A stretch of 14,199 nucleotides of DNA from DASUZB01 sp036377075 (GTDB taxonomy: Bacteria; Actinomycetota; CALGFH01), in the NCBI GenBank assembly GCA_036377075.1, contig DASUZB010000117.1, forward strand, positions 1-14,199, in the 5' to 3' direction. Positions 7,766 to 14,199 of this stretch are shown here, piece after piece. The translations under genes were made by a program, and so were the position numbers. The notes under the pieces are model-generated. The model ran no database searches. It saw only the letters and a program-made list of their open reading frames with translations, and was not told where the DNA came from. Within the stretch, counting starts at the first letter, position 1, and each line of letters begins with the position of its first letter.

Positions 7766-8290
7766 TCAGCGGCCCTGTGTGGCCGCGCCGCCGAGGGCGG
7801 GGTTCTGGCGGGTGGGGAGGACCAGGAAGGTGGTGGCGTCGGCCGCCGCGGCGCCGCCGAGCAGGGTGGTCGCCGGGGCCTGGGTGGTGCCGGTGGTCGC
7901 CGAGGCATCGGTGGTGCTGGGCGTCTCGGTCGTGGTGGTCGCGGCGGCCGCTGCCTGATCGGCGGGCTCGACCAGGAGGCGGCGGGGCCCGACGACGTCC
8001 TTGCGGAAGATCAGCAGGGCGGCCTGGAAGGCTCCGTCGCCCGCCACGGTCACGGTGGCCTGGCCGATGCCGTGGTCCCAGCGCAGCAGCAGGCGCGCGC
8101 CCGGCGCGAAGCCGCTGCCGGCGACCTGGACGACCGTGCCGGGCACGCCGGTGGTCGGGCTGACGGTGACGGGGACGGCGGCCGCGGTGGCCGGTCCGGC
8201 CCGCGCCTTGGCCCAGCCGGCGGCGACGGGGACGAGCAGCAGCACGCCCACGGCCGGCAGCAGCCGTCGGTTGCGCCAGCCGGCGGTCAC
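7766..8290 (-). CDS. Secreted IPT/TIG-like (Ig-fold) protein with Thr-rich tail, function unknown
   Basis: This is a 174-residue predicted exported protein. Basic residues (WRNRR) and a hydrophobic stretch near residues 10-24 form a signal peptide or anchor, with Ala-rich cleavage options (AKA, ARA). Residues of about 38-110 form one Ig-like domain with an IPT/TIG look: PVTVSPTTGVPGTVVQVAG, GSGFAPGARLLLRW, then a final strand with RRLLVEP. A Thr/Pro/Ala-rich low-complexity tail follows (about 115-150), a likely site for O-glycosylation. The end, ALGGAATQGR, has no sortase signal. GTG at 8290 overlaps the stop of the upstream gene (GTGA), so the two are coupled and probably work together at the cell surface. 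The frame continues far upstream, but only as a shadow of that gene. No enzymatic motif is seen. Confidence 0.75.
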   Translation of the reverse strand: MTAGWRNRRLLPAVGVLLLVPVAAGWAKARAGPATAAAVPVTVSPTTGVPGTVVQVAGSGFAPGARLLLRWDHGIGQATVTVAGDGAFQAALLIFRKDVVGPRRLLVEPADQAAAAATTTTETPSTTDASATTGTTQAPATTLLGGAAAADATTFLVLPTRQNPALGGAATQGR

Positions 8291-9612
8291 GGTCCCGTCG
8301 TCTGGGTGGCCGCGCCGGTGGTCTGCGTCGCGGGCTCGGTGGTCGGCGGCGCCTGGCCCTGCTGCCCCTGCCCGAGCGCGGCGAGGAAGCCCACGAAGGC
8401 GACGGACTCCTCGCAGGTCTGCGCCCCCTGCCTGCCGGCCTTGTCGCAGTTCACCTCGACGACCAGGTCGACCCCCTGCAGCAGGATCGGGGCGACGAAG
8501 TGGTAGTCGAGGTCGCGCAGGTTCTCGAGGGCCTCGACCAGGATCACCTGGTCGCCCCGCTTGACCGTCAGGCTGCCGCTGTCGCCGTTGGGGTTCTGCA
8601 GCACCAGGTCGGTGACCGACAGGGCCTGGTCCTTCTTGACGTCGAAGGCCTCCTGGGTGGGCTGGCCGTTGCCCGGCGAGTCGTTGACCGCGATGCGGTC
8701 GTTGACCGGCGCGCCGAGCGGTCCGGTTCCCGGCAGGGTGGTGTCGGTGGGGTTGCCGGTCGCCGGGTTGTTGATCGACGGCATCGAGGTGCCGACCGCC
8801 TGCGCGAGCTGCTGGATGTTCTTGTCGGCGGCCTGCAGCGGCGCGGCGACGGCCTGGGTGGCGGCGTTCTCCACCGTCGGCTTGAGCACCACCCGCCAGA
8901 CCACCGCCGCGCCCATCAGCAGGGCGAGGCCGACGGCGACCGCGCGCGGCACCCAGCCGGGGATCATCGGCTCCTGCATCATCGACCCGTCCAGCGCCGT
9001 CGGGCTGGCGCCGTCGGGCTGGACGGTCACCTGGAACGGGATGGTCCGCGGGGTGCCGCGCCACAGCAGCTGGCGGGCCTGGACCCGCACCTTGGCGAAG
9101 GAGGCCTGACCGGGCGCGGTGGCGAGGCGCCGCGGCGCCACCGCGAAGGTGAGCAGCTTGTCCGGGTCGGCGGCGCTGACCCGCGACTCGACCACGCTGT
9201 TGCCGCGGTTGTTGTACGACAGGTCGTGCCATGCCGACCTGCGGCCCCGCGAGGTCCGCGGCGACAGCTCCGCGAACGCGTCGACGAAGCGGCTGACCTC
9301 GAGGCTACCCTCCTCGACGACCGAGCCCTCCGGGTCCTCCTGCGACCCGACCCTGACCGCGAACGGCACCATGCCGGCGGGGACGTCGGCCGAGCGCGGC
9401 GGCCGGAACCACACCTGCACGCTCTCCTCGGCGTCGGGGAACAGCGACAGGCTCCCCGGCTCGACCGTCGACCACGCCGCCGCGTCGCCGAGCACCTCGA
9501 AGCTGAACTGGTCGACCACGGTCCCGTTGTTGCGGACCTTGACCTCGCAGCTCACCTCCTCGCCGGCCTCGACGGCCAGGGAGGGGCTGGACAGCACAGC
9601 GGTAGCGCCCAT
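8287..9612 (-). CDS. Single-pass membrane protein with N-terminal Ig-like (COG1470-like) repeats, function unknown
   Basis: This 441-residue protein is of a type often labelled 'hydrolytic protein' in actinobacteria, although no catalytic motif is visible. Residues of about 5-105 and 110-212 look like two NEW3/COG1470-type beta-sandwich domains (EVKVRNNGTVVDQF, LSLFPDAEESVQVWFRPP, SYNNRGN, QLLWRGTPRTIPFQVTVQP). One membrane segment lies at about 224-243, then a 198-residue C-terminal region with C389 and C400, which could form a disulfide outside the cell, and a Thr/Pro-rich end. With no signal peptide, the Ig domains are probably cytoplasmic and the C-terminus outside; the reverse is possible. 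ATG at 9612 is chosen from the first family-like residues, but no good ribosome binding site precedes it and the frame opens at 9741. A tandem 14-base repeat sits just before the membrane segment. Confidence 0.75.
   Translation of the reverse strand: MGATAVLSSPSLAVEAGEEVSCEVKVRNNGTVVDQFSFEVLGDAAAWSTVEPGSLSLFPDAEESVQVWFRPPRSADVPAGMVPFAVRVGSQEDPEGSVVEEGSLEVSRFVDAFAELSPRTSRGRRSAWHDLSYNNRGNSVVESRVSAADPDKLLTFAVAPRRLATAPGQASFAKVRVQARQLLWRGTPRTIPFQVTVQPDGASPTALDGSMMQEPMIPGWVPRAVAVGLALLMGAAVVWRVVLKPTVENAATQAVAAPLQAADKNIQQLAQAVGTSMPSINNPATGNPTDTTLPGTGPLGAPVNDRIAVNDSPGNGQPTQEAFDVKKDQALSVTDLVLQNPNGDSGSLTVKRGDQVILVEALENLRDLDYHFVAPILLQGVDLVVEVNCDKAGRQGAQTCEESVAFVGFLAALGQGQQGQAPPTTEPATQTTGAATQTTGP
8995..9022. 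repeat. Perfect tandem repeat of a 14-base unit inside the Ig-like membrane protein gene
   Basis: CGCCGTCGGGCTGG occurs twice head to tail (8995-9008 and 9009-9022). The unit is not a multiple of three, so gain or loss of a copy would shift the frame just ahead of the membrane segment. The present two-copy state keeps the frame open on both sides. Confidence 0.8.
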
Positions 9613-9769
9613 GGGCGCAACCGTAGCCGAGCGCCGCGGCCGGGCCAGGGGCTCGGCGCCCAGACATTCGGGCAAGAAGCAATGCCCGTTGAGTCCTGGT
9701 GAAGCGTCGGGAAAGCACCCTATGGGACGGTGCCGAGCCAACCGGTCCTGCTCTTCGGAAGGAGTACCG
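9613..9769. promoter_or_regulatory. Divergent intergenic region with candidate operator
   Basis: This 157-base gap separates the Ig-like membrane protein gene (minus) from the regulator gene (plus) and should hold both promoters. CGGGCA (9669-9674) and TGCCCG (9683-9688) form an inverted repeat around eight bases, a spacing that would suit a dimeric HTH regulator. A longer but weaker pair is GCCGAGC (9626-9632) with GCTCGGC (9651-9657). I see no convincing -35/-10 pair; TATGGG at 9721-9726 is the best -10-like string for the plus-strand gene. Confidence 0.35.
9757..9764 (+). promoter_or_regulatory. Ribosome binding site of the LuxR-type regulator
   Basis: GGAAGGAG lies five bases before the ATG at 9770. 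It settles the start, because the open frame extends far upstream to 9119 through the opposite-strand gene. Confidence 0.75.
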
Positions 9770-10396
9770 ATGCCCGAACGGATCCCGGTGGCCGTCTACG
9801 CCCGTGACCCGATCTCCCAGGCCGGCATCGCCAGCCAGCTCCGCACCCGGCCTGAGGTGGTGGTGGCGGAGAACGGCGACGCCGCGGCGGCCACGGTCGC
9901 GATCGTGGTGGCCGACGAGGTCGACGACCAGACCATCCAGACGATGCGAGCGGTACAGCGCGGCGGCTGCAGGCGGGTGCTGCTGGTCGCGACGCGGCTG
10001 GACGACGGCGCCCTGCTCAGCGCCGTCGAGGCGGGCGCGTGCGGCATGCTGCGCCGCTCCGAGGCGGTGACCGAGCGGCTGCTCGGCGCGATCCGCACCG
10101 CGGCCGCCGGCGACGGCACCGTCCCGCCCGACCTCCTCGGACGCCTGCTCGACCAGGTCGGCCGCCTGCAGCGCCAGGTGCTCGCCCCACGCGGCCTCAC
10201 CTTCGCCGGGCTGACCGACCGCGAGACCAAGGTGCTGCGGCTGGTCGCCGACGGCTACGACACCAACGAGATCGCCTCGACCCTCGCCTACTCCGAGCGC
10301 ACGGTGAAGAACGTCATCCACGACGTCACCGCCAGGCTGCAGCTCCGCAACCGCTCCCACGCGGTCGCCTACGCGCTGCGCGCCGGGCTGATCTGA
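9770..10396 (+). CDS. NarL/LuxR-family regulator with degenerate receiver domain
   Basis: This 208-residue DNA-binding protein has an N-terminal receiver-like domain (about 5-120), a linker and a C-terminal LuxR helix-turn-helix (148-208). The HTH is canonical: LTDRETKVLRLVADGYDTNEIA, then SERTVKN from S175 in the recognition helix. The receiver is not canonical. The usual acidic pair is reduced to D13 in YARDP. The acceptor region reads VVADEVDDQ with D49 the only plausible acceptor, the MPGxDG loop is absent, and the conserved lysine is replaced by arginine (GMLRRSE). It may respond to something other than phosphorylation, or none at all. No kinase gene is nearby. It is divergent from the Ig-like/TIG gene pair, which is its most obvious target. 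Family sure; signal unknown. Confidence 0.88.
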   Translation: MPERIPVAVYARDPISQAGIASQLRTRPEVVVAENGDAAAATVAIVVADEVDDQTIQTMRAVQRGGCRRVLLVATRLDDGALLSAVEAGACGMLRRSEAVTERLLGAIRTAAAGDGTVPPDLLGRLLDQVGRLQRQVLAPRGLTFAGLTDRETKVLRLVADGYDTNEIASTLAYSERTVKNVIHDVTARLQLRNRSHAVAYALRAGLI

Positions 10397-10414
10397 GGGG
10401 CGCCAATGCGGTAT

Positions 10415-10450
10415 GGCTGCGCGGACGACCCGGGAGGCGACCGCGCAGCC
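10415..10450. terminator. Probable bidirectional terminator hairpin
   Basis: GGCTGCGCGG (10415-10424) and CCGCGCAGCC (10441-10450) are perfect 10-base inverted arms with a 16-base spacer containing CCCGGG. The hairpin lies between the convergent stops of the regulator (10396) and the GH39 gene (10467). There is no T-tract, as is common for actinobacterial terminators. Confidence 0.6.
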
Positions 10451-10466
10451 GCTGTCCACACGGGGG

Positions 10467-12338
10467 CTACCGCTCGGCTCTGCGTGGCCCCCCGCCGCTT
10501 GGGTTGGGGCCTCGCTCCGGAGCCCCCGGACCCCCGGCCAGGGGTTCAGCCAAGAGGAGGCGGGCGCCCGGCATGGGCAGGTCGAGCTCGACCTCGACGC
10601 AGCCGCCTCGGGGGTGGAGGGTGCGGGGCGGCTCGGCCTCGTCGAGCCGGTCGGCCGCGCGCAGCGCGGCCCAGCCGTCGGCGTCGGGCCAGTCTGGGCT
10701 GCCGAGCGCGCGCCAGGTGGCCTGGATGTTGCCGTGGCGCTCGTCCACCCGGTGCTGGCGCAGGCGGTAGGCGGGTGCGGTCAGGCCGTCGACCCGGACG
10801 GTGACGCGGCGGTCGAGGCGGGCGTCGCCGGCGAGCTTGCCCTGGTCGAGGGTGCCGTTCCAGAGCAGCACGGCCACCTGCCCGCGCGGGTCACCGGTGG
10901 CGAGCGCATCCACCAGCCCGCCCGCGCCGTCGCCCTCGAGCGCGACCTCCAGCCGCTCGGGGCCGAGCCGGCTCAGCAGCCACAGTGCCCAGAACCGCGG
11001 CTTGCGCAGGTTGCCGACCGTGAGCAGGCCGAAGCCGCCGTGGAACAGCGAGGGCGGCCGCCCCAGCTCCTCGAAGTGGTCGGAGACCACCCAGTAGGAG
11101 AGCGCGTCGGCCGAGCCGAGCGCGGCCTTGACGCCGCGGAGCACGAACGGCGCGCCGAAGGTGGCGTCGCTCACCGGCGCGAAGTGGGTCGGGGTGACGC
11201 CCCACTCGGTCCACCACACGGGCAGGCCCGGCCTGCCCGCCGCGCGGGTCACCGGCCGGAAGTCGAGCGGCGCGTTGCCGTAGGTGTGGGTGGAGACGAA
11301 GTCGACCGGCACGCCGGCCTGGTCGGCGTGGGCGAGCAGGTCGCCGACCCAGCCGGCGGCGGCGCTGCCGGGGCCGCCGACCCGCAGGCGCTGGTCGACC
11401 GCCTTCACCGCCCTGGCCGCCTCGTCGTACAGGCGGAAGTAGTCGGCCTTGGTGCCGGTCCAGAAGACCTCGAGGTTGGGCTCGTTCCAGACCTCGAAGC
11501 CCCAGCGGGCGACCTCCTCGGCGCCGTAGCGCTCGACCAGGTGGCGGGCGAGCTGGCCGCAGAGCCGCCCCCAGGCGGCCCAGTCGGCCGGCGGCGAGAT
11601 GATCGCGCGGTAGGCGAAGACGGTCGCCTCCGGGTCGCTGGCCAGCTCCCGCGGCATGAACGACAGCTCCACCACCGGCCGCAGGCCGAGGCCGAGCAGG
11701 TGGTCGTAGACGGCGTCGAGGCCGGCGAAGTCTGGCTCCCGGTCCGGCCCGAACGCCACCATCTCGGGCAGGAAGGTCCCGTGCGCGCGCACGCTCGCGC
11801 AGCCCAGCTCGTCGCGGGCGATCTCGAGGGCGGCGGTCAGCTCGTTGCCGACGTCGGCGCCGCCCGGTCCGTCGCCGTGCTCGCGGAGCAGGGACAGGTG
11901 CTCGCAGCCGAGCATGCGGCGCCACACCGGCCGCAGCGGCCCCAGCGTGGCGCCGGCGTCGACGCGGACGGCGACCGTGCCGGCCGGGCCGGCGAGGGCC
12001 GCCGCCTCGACCGGGTCACCGAGGGCGCCGGCGCCCGCCTCGGTCCAGGACGCCACCGCGTACCAGCGCGGCTCCCCAGGGCTGCCGGTGGTGTCCGCCA
12101 GCGGCGGCGCCGGCACGGCCAGCACGTCGCCGCCGCCGTGGTCGAGCGGGGCGAACGGCCCGGCCGCGCCGGCGGCCACGTGGACCAGGTAGCCGATGGC
12201 GCCGCCGACCGGCTCCCAGTCGAGCGTCACGTGGCCGGCACCGCAACGGGCGCGCAGCCTGGCCGGCGGCGGCAGGCCGCCGGCGGCCGCCAGGCCCGCC
12301 TCCAGCCCCTGCCGCTGTCCGCTGTCGCTCAAGGTCAC
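10467..12338 (-). CDS. GH39-type glycoside hydrolase (beta-xylosidase-like) with N-terminal Fn3-like domain
   Basis: This protein of about 623 residues is a retaining glycosidase of clan GH-A. Residues of about 22-115 resemble a fibronectin-III fold (VTLDWEPVGGAIGYLVHV). The catalytic barrel runs from about 130 to 500: VWRRMLGCEH, GFEVWNEPN (acid/base E286), VSTHTYGN and WWTEWGVTP (nucleophile E378). A beta-sandwich follows at about 510-600. It has no signal peptide, so it should act in the cytoplasm on an imported sugar. GTG at 12338 opens the frame, but GAGG abuts it; TTG at 12332, six bases from GAGG, may be the true start. It begins about 20 bases after the MalG-like permease and belongs to the same operon. 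Xyloside is the default substrate for GH39, but other linkages are possible. Confidence 0.82.
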   Translation of the reverse strand: MTLSDSGQRQGLEAGLAAAGGLPPPARLRARCGAGHVTLDWEPVGGAIGYLVHVAAGAAGPFAPLDHGGGDVLAVPAPPLADTTGSPGEPRWYAVASWTEAGAGALGDPVEAAALAGPAGTVAVRVDAGATLGPLRPVWRRMLGCEHLSLLREHGDGPGGADVGNELTAALEIARDELGCASVRAHGTFLPEMVAFGPDREPDFAGLDAVYDHLLGLGLRPVVELSFMPRELASDPEATVFAYRAIISPPADWAAWGRLCGQLARHLVERYGAEEVARWGFEVWNEPNLEVFWTGTKADYFRLYDEAARAVKAVDQRLRVGGPGSAAAGWVGDLLAHADQAGVPVDFVSTHTYGNAPLDFRPVTRAAGRPGLPVWWTEWGVTPTHFAPVSDATFGAPFVLRGVKAALGSADALSYWVVSDHFEELGRPPSLFHGGFGLLTVGNLRKPRFWALWLLSRLGPERLEVALEGDGAGGLVDALATGDPRGQVAVLLWNGTLDQGKLAGDARLDRRVTVRVDGLTAPAYRLRQHRVDERHGNIQATWRALGSPDWPDADGWAALRAADRLDEAEPPRTLHPRGGCVEVELDLPMPGARLLLAEPLAGGPGAPERGPNPSGGGPRRAER

Positions 12339-12357
12339 CCTCGCCGTGGAGGTGGTG

Positions 12358-13221
12358 CTAGCCCTTCAGCCCGGTCATGGCGATGCCCTGGGTGAACAAG
12401 CGCTGCAGCGCCAGGAAGACGGCCAGGATGGGCAGGACCAGGACGGCCGAGCCGGCCATCAGCACGCCCGGCTCGGGGTGGTTGGGGTCGGTGGCGAAGT
12501 TGGCCAGCGCCACCGGGAGGGTGAACATGCCCTGGTCGGTGGTGACCACCAACGGCCAGATGAAGTTGTTCCACGAGGCCAGGAACGTGAGGATGCCCAG
12601 GGTGGCGAGGGCGGGGCCGCACAGCGGCATGGCGACCCGCCAGAACAGGTAGAACTCGCCGGCGCCGTCGACCCGTCCCGCGTCCAGCAGCTCGTCGGGG
12701 ATCTGCAGCATGAACTGGCGCATCAGGAACACGCCGAAGGGACCGGCGGCGAACGGCAGGATCAGGGCGGGGAAGCTGTTGACCAGGTTCAGCCGGCTCA
12801 TCAGCACGAACATCGGCACCAGCGTCACCGTGCTCGGGACCAGCAGCGTGCCCAGCACCAGGGCGAACAGCGGGCGCCGGCCGGGGAAGCGGAGCTTGGC
12901 GAGCGCGTAGCCCAGCATCGAGCAGAACAGCAGGTTGGCGACGGTGACGAAGCCGGCGACCACGGCCGAGTTGGCGAAGTAGCGGGCGAAGTCGAGCTCG
13001 GCGAACAGCTCGCGGTAGTTCGCCCTGGTGGGGTGGTGGGGCAGCCAGGTCGGCGGCCGCGAGGCCAGCTCCGGGGTGGTCTTGAAGGAGGAGAGCAGCA
13101 TCCACACGAACGGCGCGATCAGCAGCACCAGCCCGACCGCGAGGCCGCCGGTGACGAGCCAGGTCGCGCGCCGGGTGCGGGCGCGCTGGCTCATGGGCCA
13201 ACGCCCGCTGGCCGCGCTCAC
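12358..13221 (-). CDS. Carbohydrate ABC transporter permease, MalG-like
   Basis: This 287-residue inner-membrane protein is the second permease of a type-I (CUT1-family) sugar importer. It has about six hydrophobic helices, beginning with LVTGGLAVGLVLLIAPFVW. Its cytoplasmic coupling loop DELLDAGRVDGAGEFYLFWRVAMP matches the EAA motif that docks on the ATPase (D180-A181-G182 in place of EAA). GTG at 13221 overlaps the stop of the MalF-like gene (GTGA) and has AGGAG six bases upstream. An ATG at 13194 is a weaker alternative. The short C-terminus ending MTGLKG is typical. No ATPase gene is in the window; such importers often share a common MsiK-type ATPase encoded elsewhere in actinobacteria. 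Confidence 0.92.
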   Translation of the reverse strand: MSAASGRWPMSQRARTRRATWLVTGGLAVGLVLLIAPFVWMLLSSFKTTPELASRPPTWLPHHPTRANYRELFAELDFARYFANSAVVAGFVTVANLLFCSMLGYALAKLRFPGRRPLFALVLGTLLVPSTVTLVPMFVLMSRLNLVNSFPALILPFAAGPFGVFLMRQFMLQIPDELLDAGRVDGAGEFYLFWRVAMPLCGPALATLGILTFLASWNNFIWPLVVTTDQGMFTLPVALANFATDPNHPEPGVLMAGSAVLVLPILAVFLALQRLFTQGIAMTGLKG

Positions 13222-14186
13222 GTCGCGCTCCTGAACAGGCGCAGCTGGATCACGGTGAGCACCACGATCGCGATGAACAGCACGTAGGCGATGGCGCCGG
13301 CGTACCCGAGGTTGAAGAACTTGAATCCCTGCTCCCACATGAGCATGGCGACCGAGACGGTGCGGTCGAGCGGGCCGCCGCCGGTCATCACGAACGGCTC
13401 CTCGAACAGCTGCAGGTAGCCGGCCGAGGTCACCACCGCCACGAACGCCATGGTGGGGCGCAGCAGCGGCAGGGTGACGTGGCGGAACTCCCGCCAGCGG
13501 CCGGCGCCGTCGATGCGGGCCGCCTCCAGGGTCTCGGTGGGGATGCCCTGCAGCCCCGCCAGGAAGATCACCATGGCGAAGCCGAGGTTGCGCCAGGCGG
13601 CGATGCCGATGATCGCCGGCATCGCCAGGGCGGGCGTGCCGAGCCAGTCGGCGGTCGGCAGCCCGACCGCGTGCAGCGCCGAGTTGAGCAGGCCGTAGTC
13701 CACGTCGAGCACGTAGCGCCACACCACCGCGATCGCCACGATGCTGGTCACCACCGGGGTGTAGTAGCCCACCCGGAACAGCGTCCGCAGCTTGGCCATC
13801 CTGGAGTTGAGCCCGACCGCCGCGGCCAGGCCGAGCGCCATCGTCAGCGGCACGCCGACCACCACGAAGTAGGCGGTGTTCAGCGCCGAGGTGTGGAAGC
13901 GCTGGTCGCTCAGCAGGTCCCTGTAGTTGCCCAGGCCGACGAACTTGGCGGCCGAGAAGTCGGCCACCGCGCCGAGGCTGAAGTCGGTGAAGCTGATCAC
14001 CAGCGAGGCGACGATCGGCCCGGCCAGGAAGACGACGAACAGCACCAGGTAGGGCGCCGCGAAGCCGTAGCCGGTGAGCGTCTGCCGCAGCAGGCGGCGC
14101 GCCTTGCGCCCGCCGCCGCGGGTGCCTGGCTGCCGCGCGCCAGCCCCCGCGGTGGCGGGCGTGGCCGCGGTCGGGGGAGCCGCCAC
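13218..14186 (-). CDS. Carbohydrate ABC transporter permease, MalF/UgpA-like
   Basis: This 322-residue inner-membrane protein is the first permease of the same importer. A 38-residue Ala/Pro/Thr/Arg-rich cytoplasmic tail precedes the first helix (about 40-65, YGFAAPYLVLFVVF). The family's FVGLGNYRDLL segment follows, and the EAA loop is ETLEAARIDGAGRWREFRHVTLPLLRP with E221. GTG at 14186 has GGGGGAG six bases upstream at 14193-14199, but both are inside a perfect inverted repeat. The frame is still open at the window edge, so an upstream start is possible. A binding-protein gene is expected just beyond the edge. The substrate is unknown; the GH39 gene suggests a xylose- or other pentose-containing oligosaccharide. 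Confidence 0.9.
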   Translation of the reverse strand: MAAPPTAATPATAGAGARQPGTRGGGRKARRLLRQTLTGYGFAAPYLVLFVVFLAGPIVASLVISFTDFSLGAVADFSAAKFVGLGNYRDLLSDQRFHTSALNTAYFVVVGVPLTMALGLAAAVGLNSRMAKLRTLFRVGYYTPVVTSIVAIAVVWRYVLDVDYGLLNSALHAVGLPTADWLGTPALAMPAIIGIAAWRNLGFAMVIFLAGLQGIPTETLEAARIDGAGRWREFRHVTLPLLRPTMAFVAVVTSAGYLQLFEEPFVMTGGGPLDRTVSVAMLMWEQGFKFFNLGYAGAIAYVLFIAIVVLTVIQLRLFRSAT

Positions 14187-14199
14187 CGGCGGCTCCCCC
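14173..14199 (-). promoter_or_regulatory. Perfect inverted repeat covering the ribosome binding site and start of the MalF-like permease
   Basis: GGGGGAGCCGCC (14173-14184) and GGCGGCTCCCCC (14188-14199) are perfect 12-base arms with a 3-base loop. On the minus-strand RNA the ribosome binding site GGGGGAG forms the outer 5' arm and the GTG start begins in the loop. It could lower translation of the permease, or end part of the transcripts after an upstream binding-protein gene. The sequence stops exactly at the repeat's outer edge, so it may be longer. Confidence 0.55.

Noticed and set aside
7766..7830. LPTRQ near the C-terminus of the TIG protein as a sortase signal
   Set aside because: It is not LPXTG, and no hydrophobic segment or basic tail follows.
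8291..9232. Longer N-terminal extension of the TIG protein frame
   Set aside because: It lies in an alternate frame of the Ig-like membrane protein gene and is Arg/Gly/Pro-rich. The GTG at 8290 with the GTGA overlap and signal peptide is the natural start.
10413..12395. 660-codon plus-strand open frame across the GH39 gene
   Set aside because: Same shadow effect. The minus strand shows WNEPN and WTEWG catalytic motifs and the plus translation is low-complexity Gly/Ala/Glu/Gln/Val.
1..14199. tRNA, rRNA, CRISPR array, insertion sequence or prophage genes
   Set aside because: Looked for and not seen: no transposase or integrase motifs, no regularly spaced repeats, and the intergenic gaps are too short for most RNA genes.

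Overview
The window is about three-quarters G+C, uses GTG and TTG starts freely, has overlapping start/stop codons and strong AGGAG-type ribosome binding sites, and has almost no non-coding DNA. This points to a high-GC actinobacterium (Actinomycetota). I cannot name a genus. Eleven protein genes are supported, two of them touching or nearly touching the window ends. I see no RNA gene, insertion sequence, phage gene or CRISPR array.

Layout. (1) Positions 1-3915, plus strand: a tightly overlapping purine-oxidation operon. It holds the end of the [2Fe-2S] subunit of a xanthine dehydrogenase-type enzyme, an amidohydrolase most like 8-oxoguanine deaminase, and the molybdenum-cofactor subunit. (2) 3943-4983, minus: adenosine deaminase, with its own leader and a TTG start. 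(3) 5197-7191, plus: a membrane-bound GGDEF-EAL protein for cyclic di-GMP turnover. (4) 7154-7708, minus: hypoxanthine phosphoribosyltransferase, whose 3' end overlaps the GGDEF-EAL gene tail to tail. (5) 7766-9612, minus: two overlapping envelope genes, a single-pass membrane protein with N-terminal Ig-like beta-sandwich repeats and a secreted IPT/TIG-like protein. (6) 9770-10396, plus and divergent from them: a NarL/LuxR-type regulator with a degenerate receiver domain. (7) 10467-14186, minus: a carbohydrate module with two ABC permeases (MalF-like, then MalG-like) and a cytoplasmic GH39-type glycoside hydrolase. Its binding protein would lie beyond the right edge.

How it fits together. Adenosine deaminase makes inosine, which yields hypoxanthine. 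HPRT returns hypoxanthine to IMP, or the molybdenum hydroxylase oxidises it towards urate. 8-oxoguanine deaminase also makes urate, so the left half is a purine salvage/catabolism neighbourhood. The right-hand operon would import an oligosaccharide and cleave it inside the cell. The least understood part is the Ig-like membrane protein, TIG protein and divergent regulator (7766-10396), which looks like a small self-contained envelope module.

Non-coding structure worth noting: a perfect 12-bp-arm hairpin over the ribosome binding site and start of the MalF-like permease, a leader stem-loop in front of adenosine deaminase just downstream of a consensus -35 box, and a convergent terminator between the regulator and the GH39 gene.
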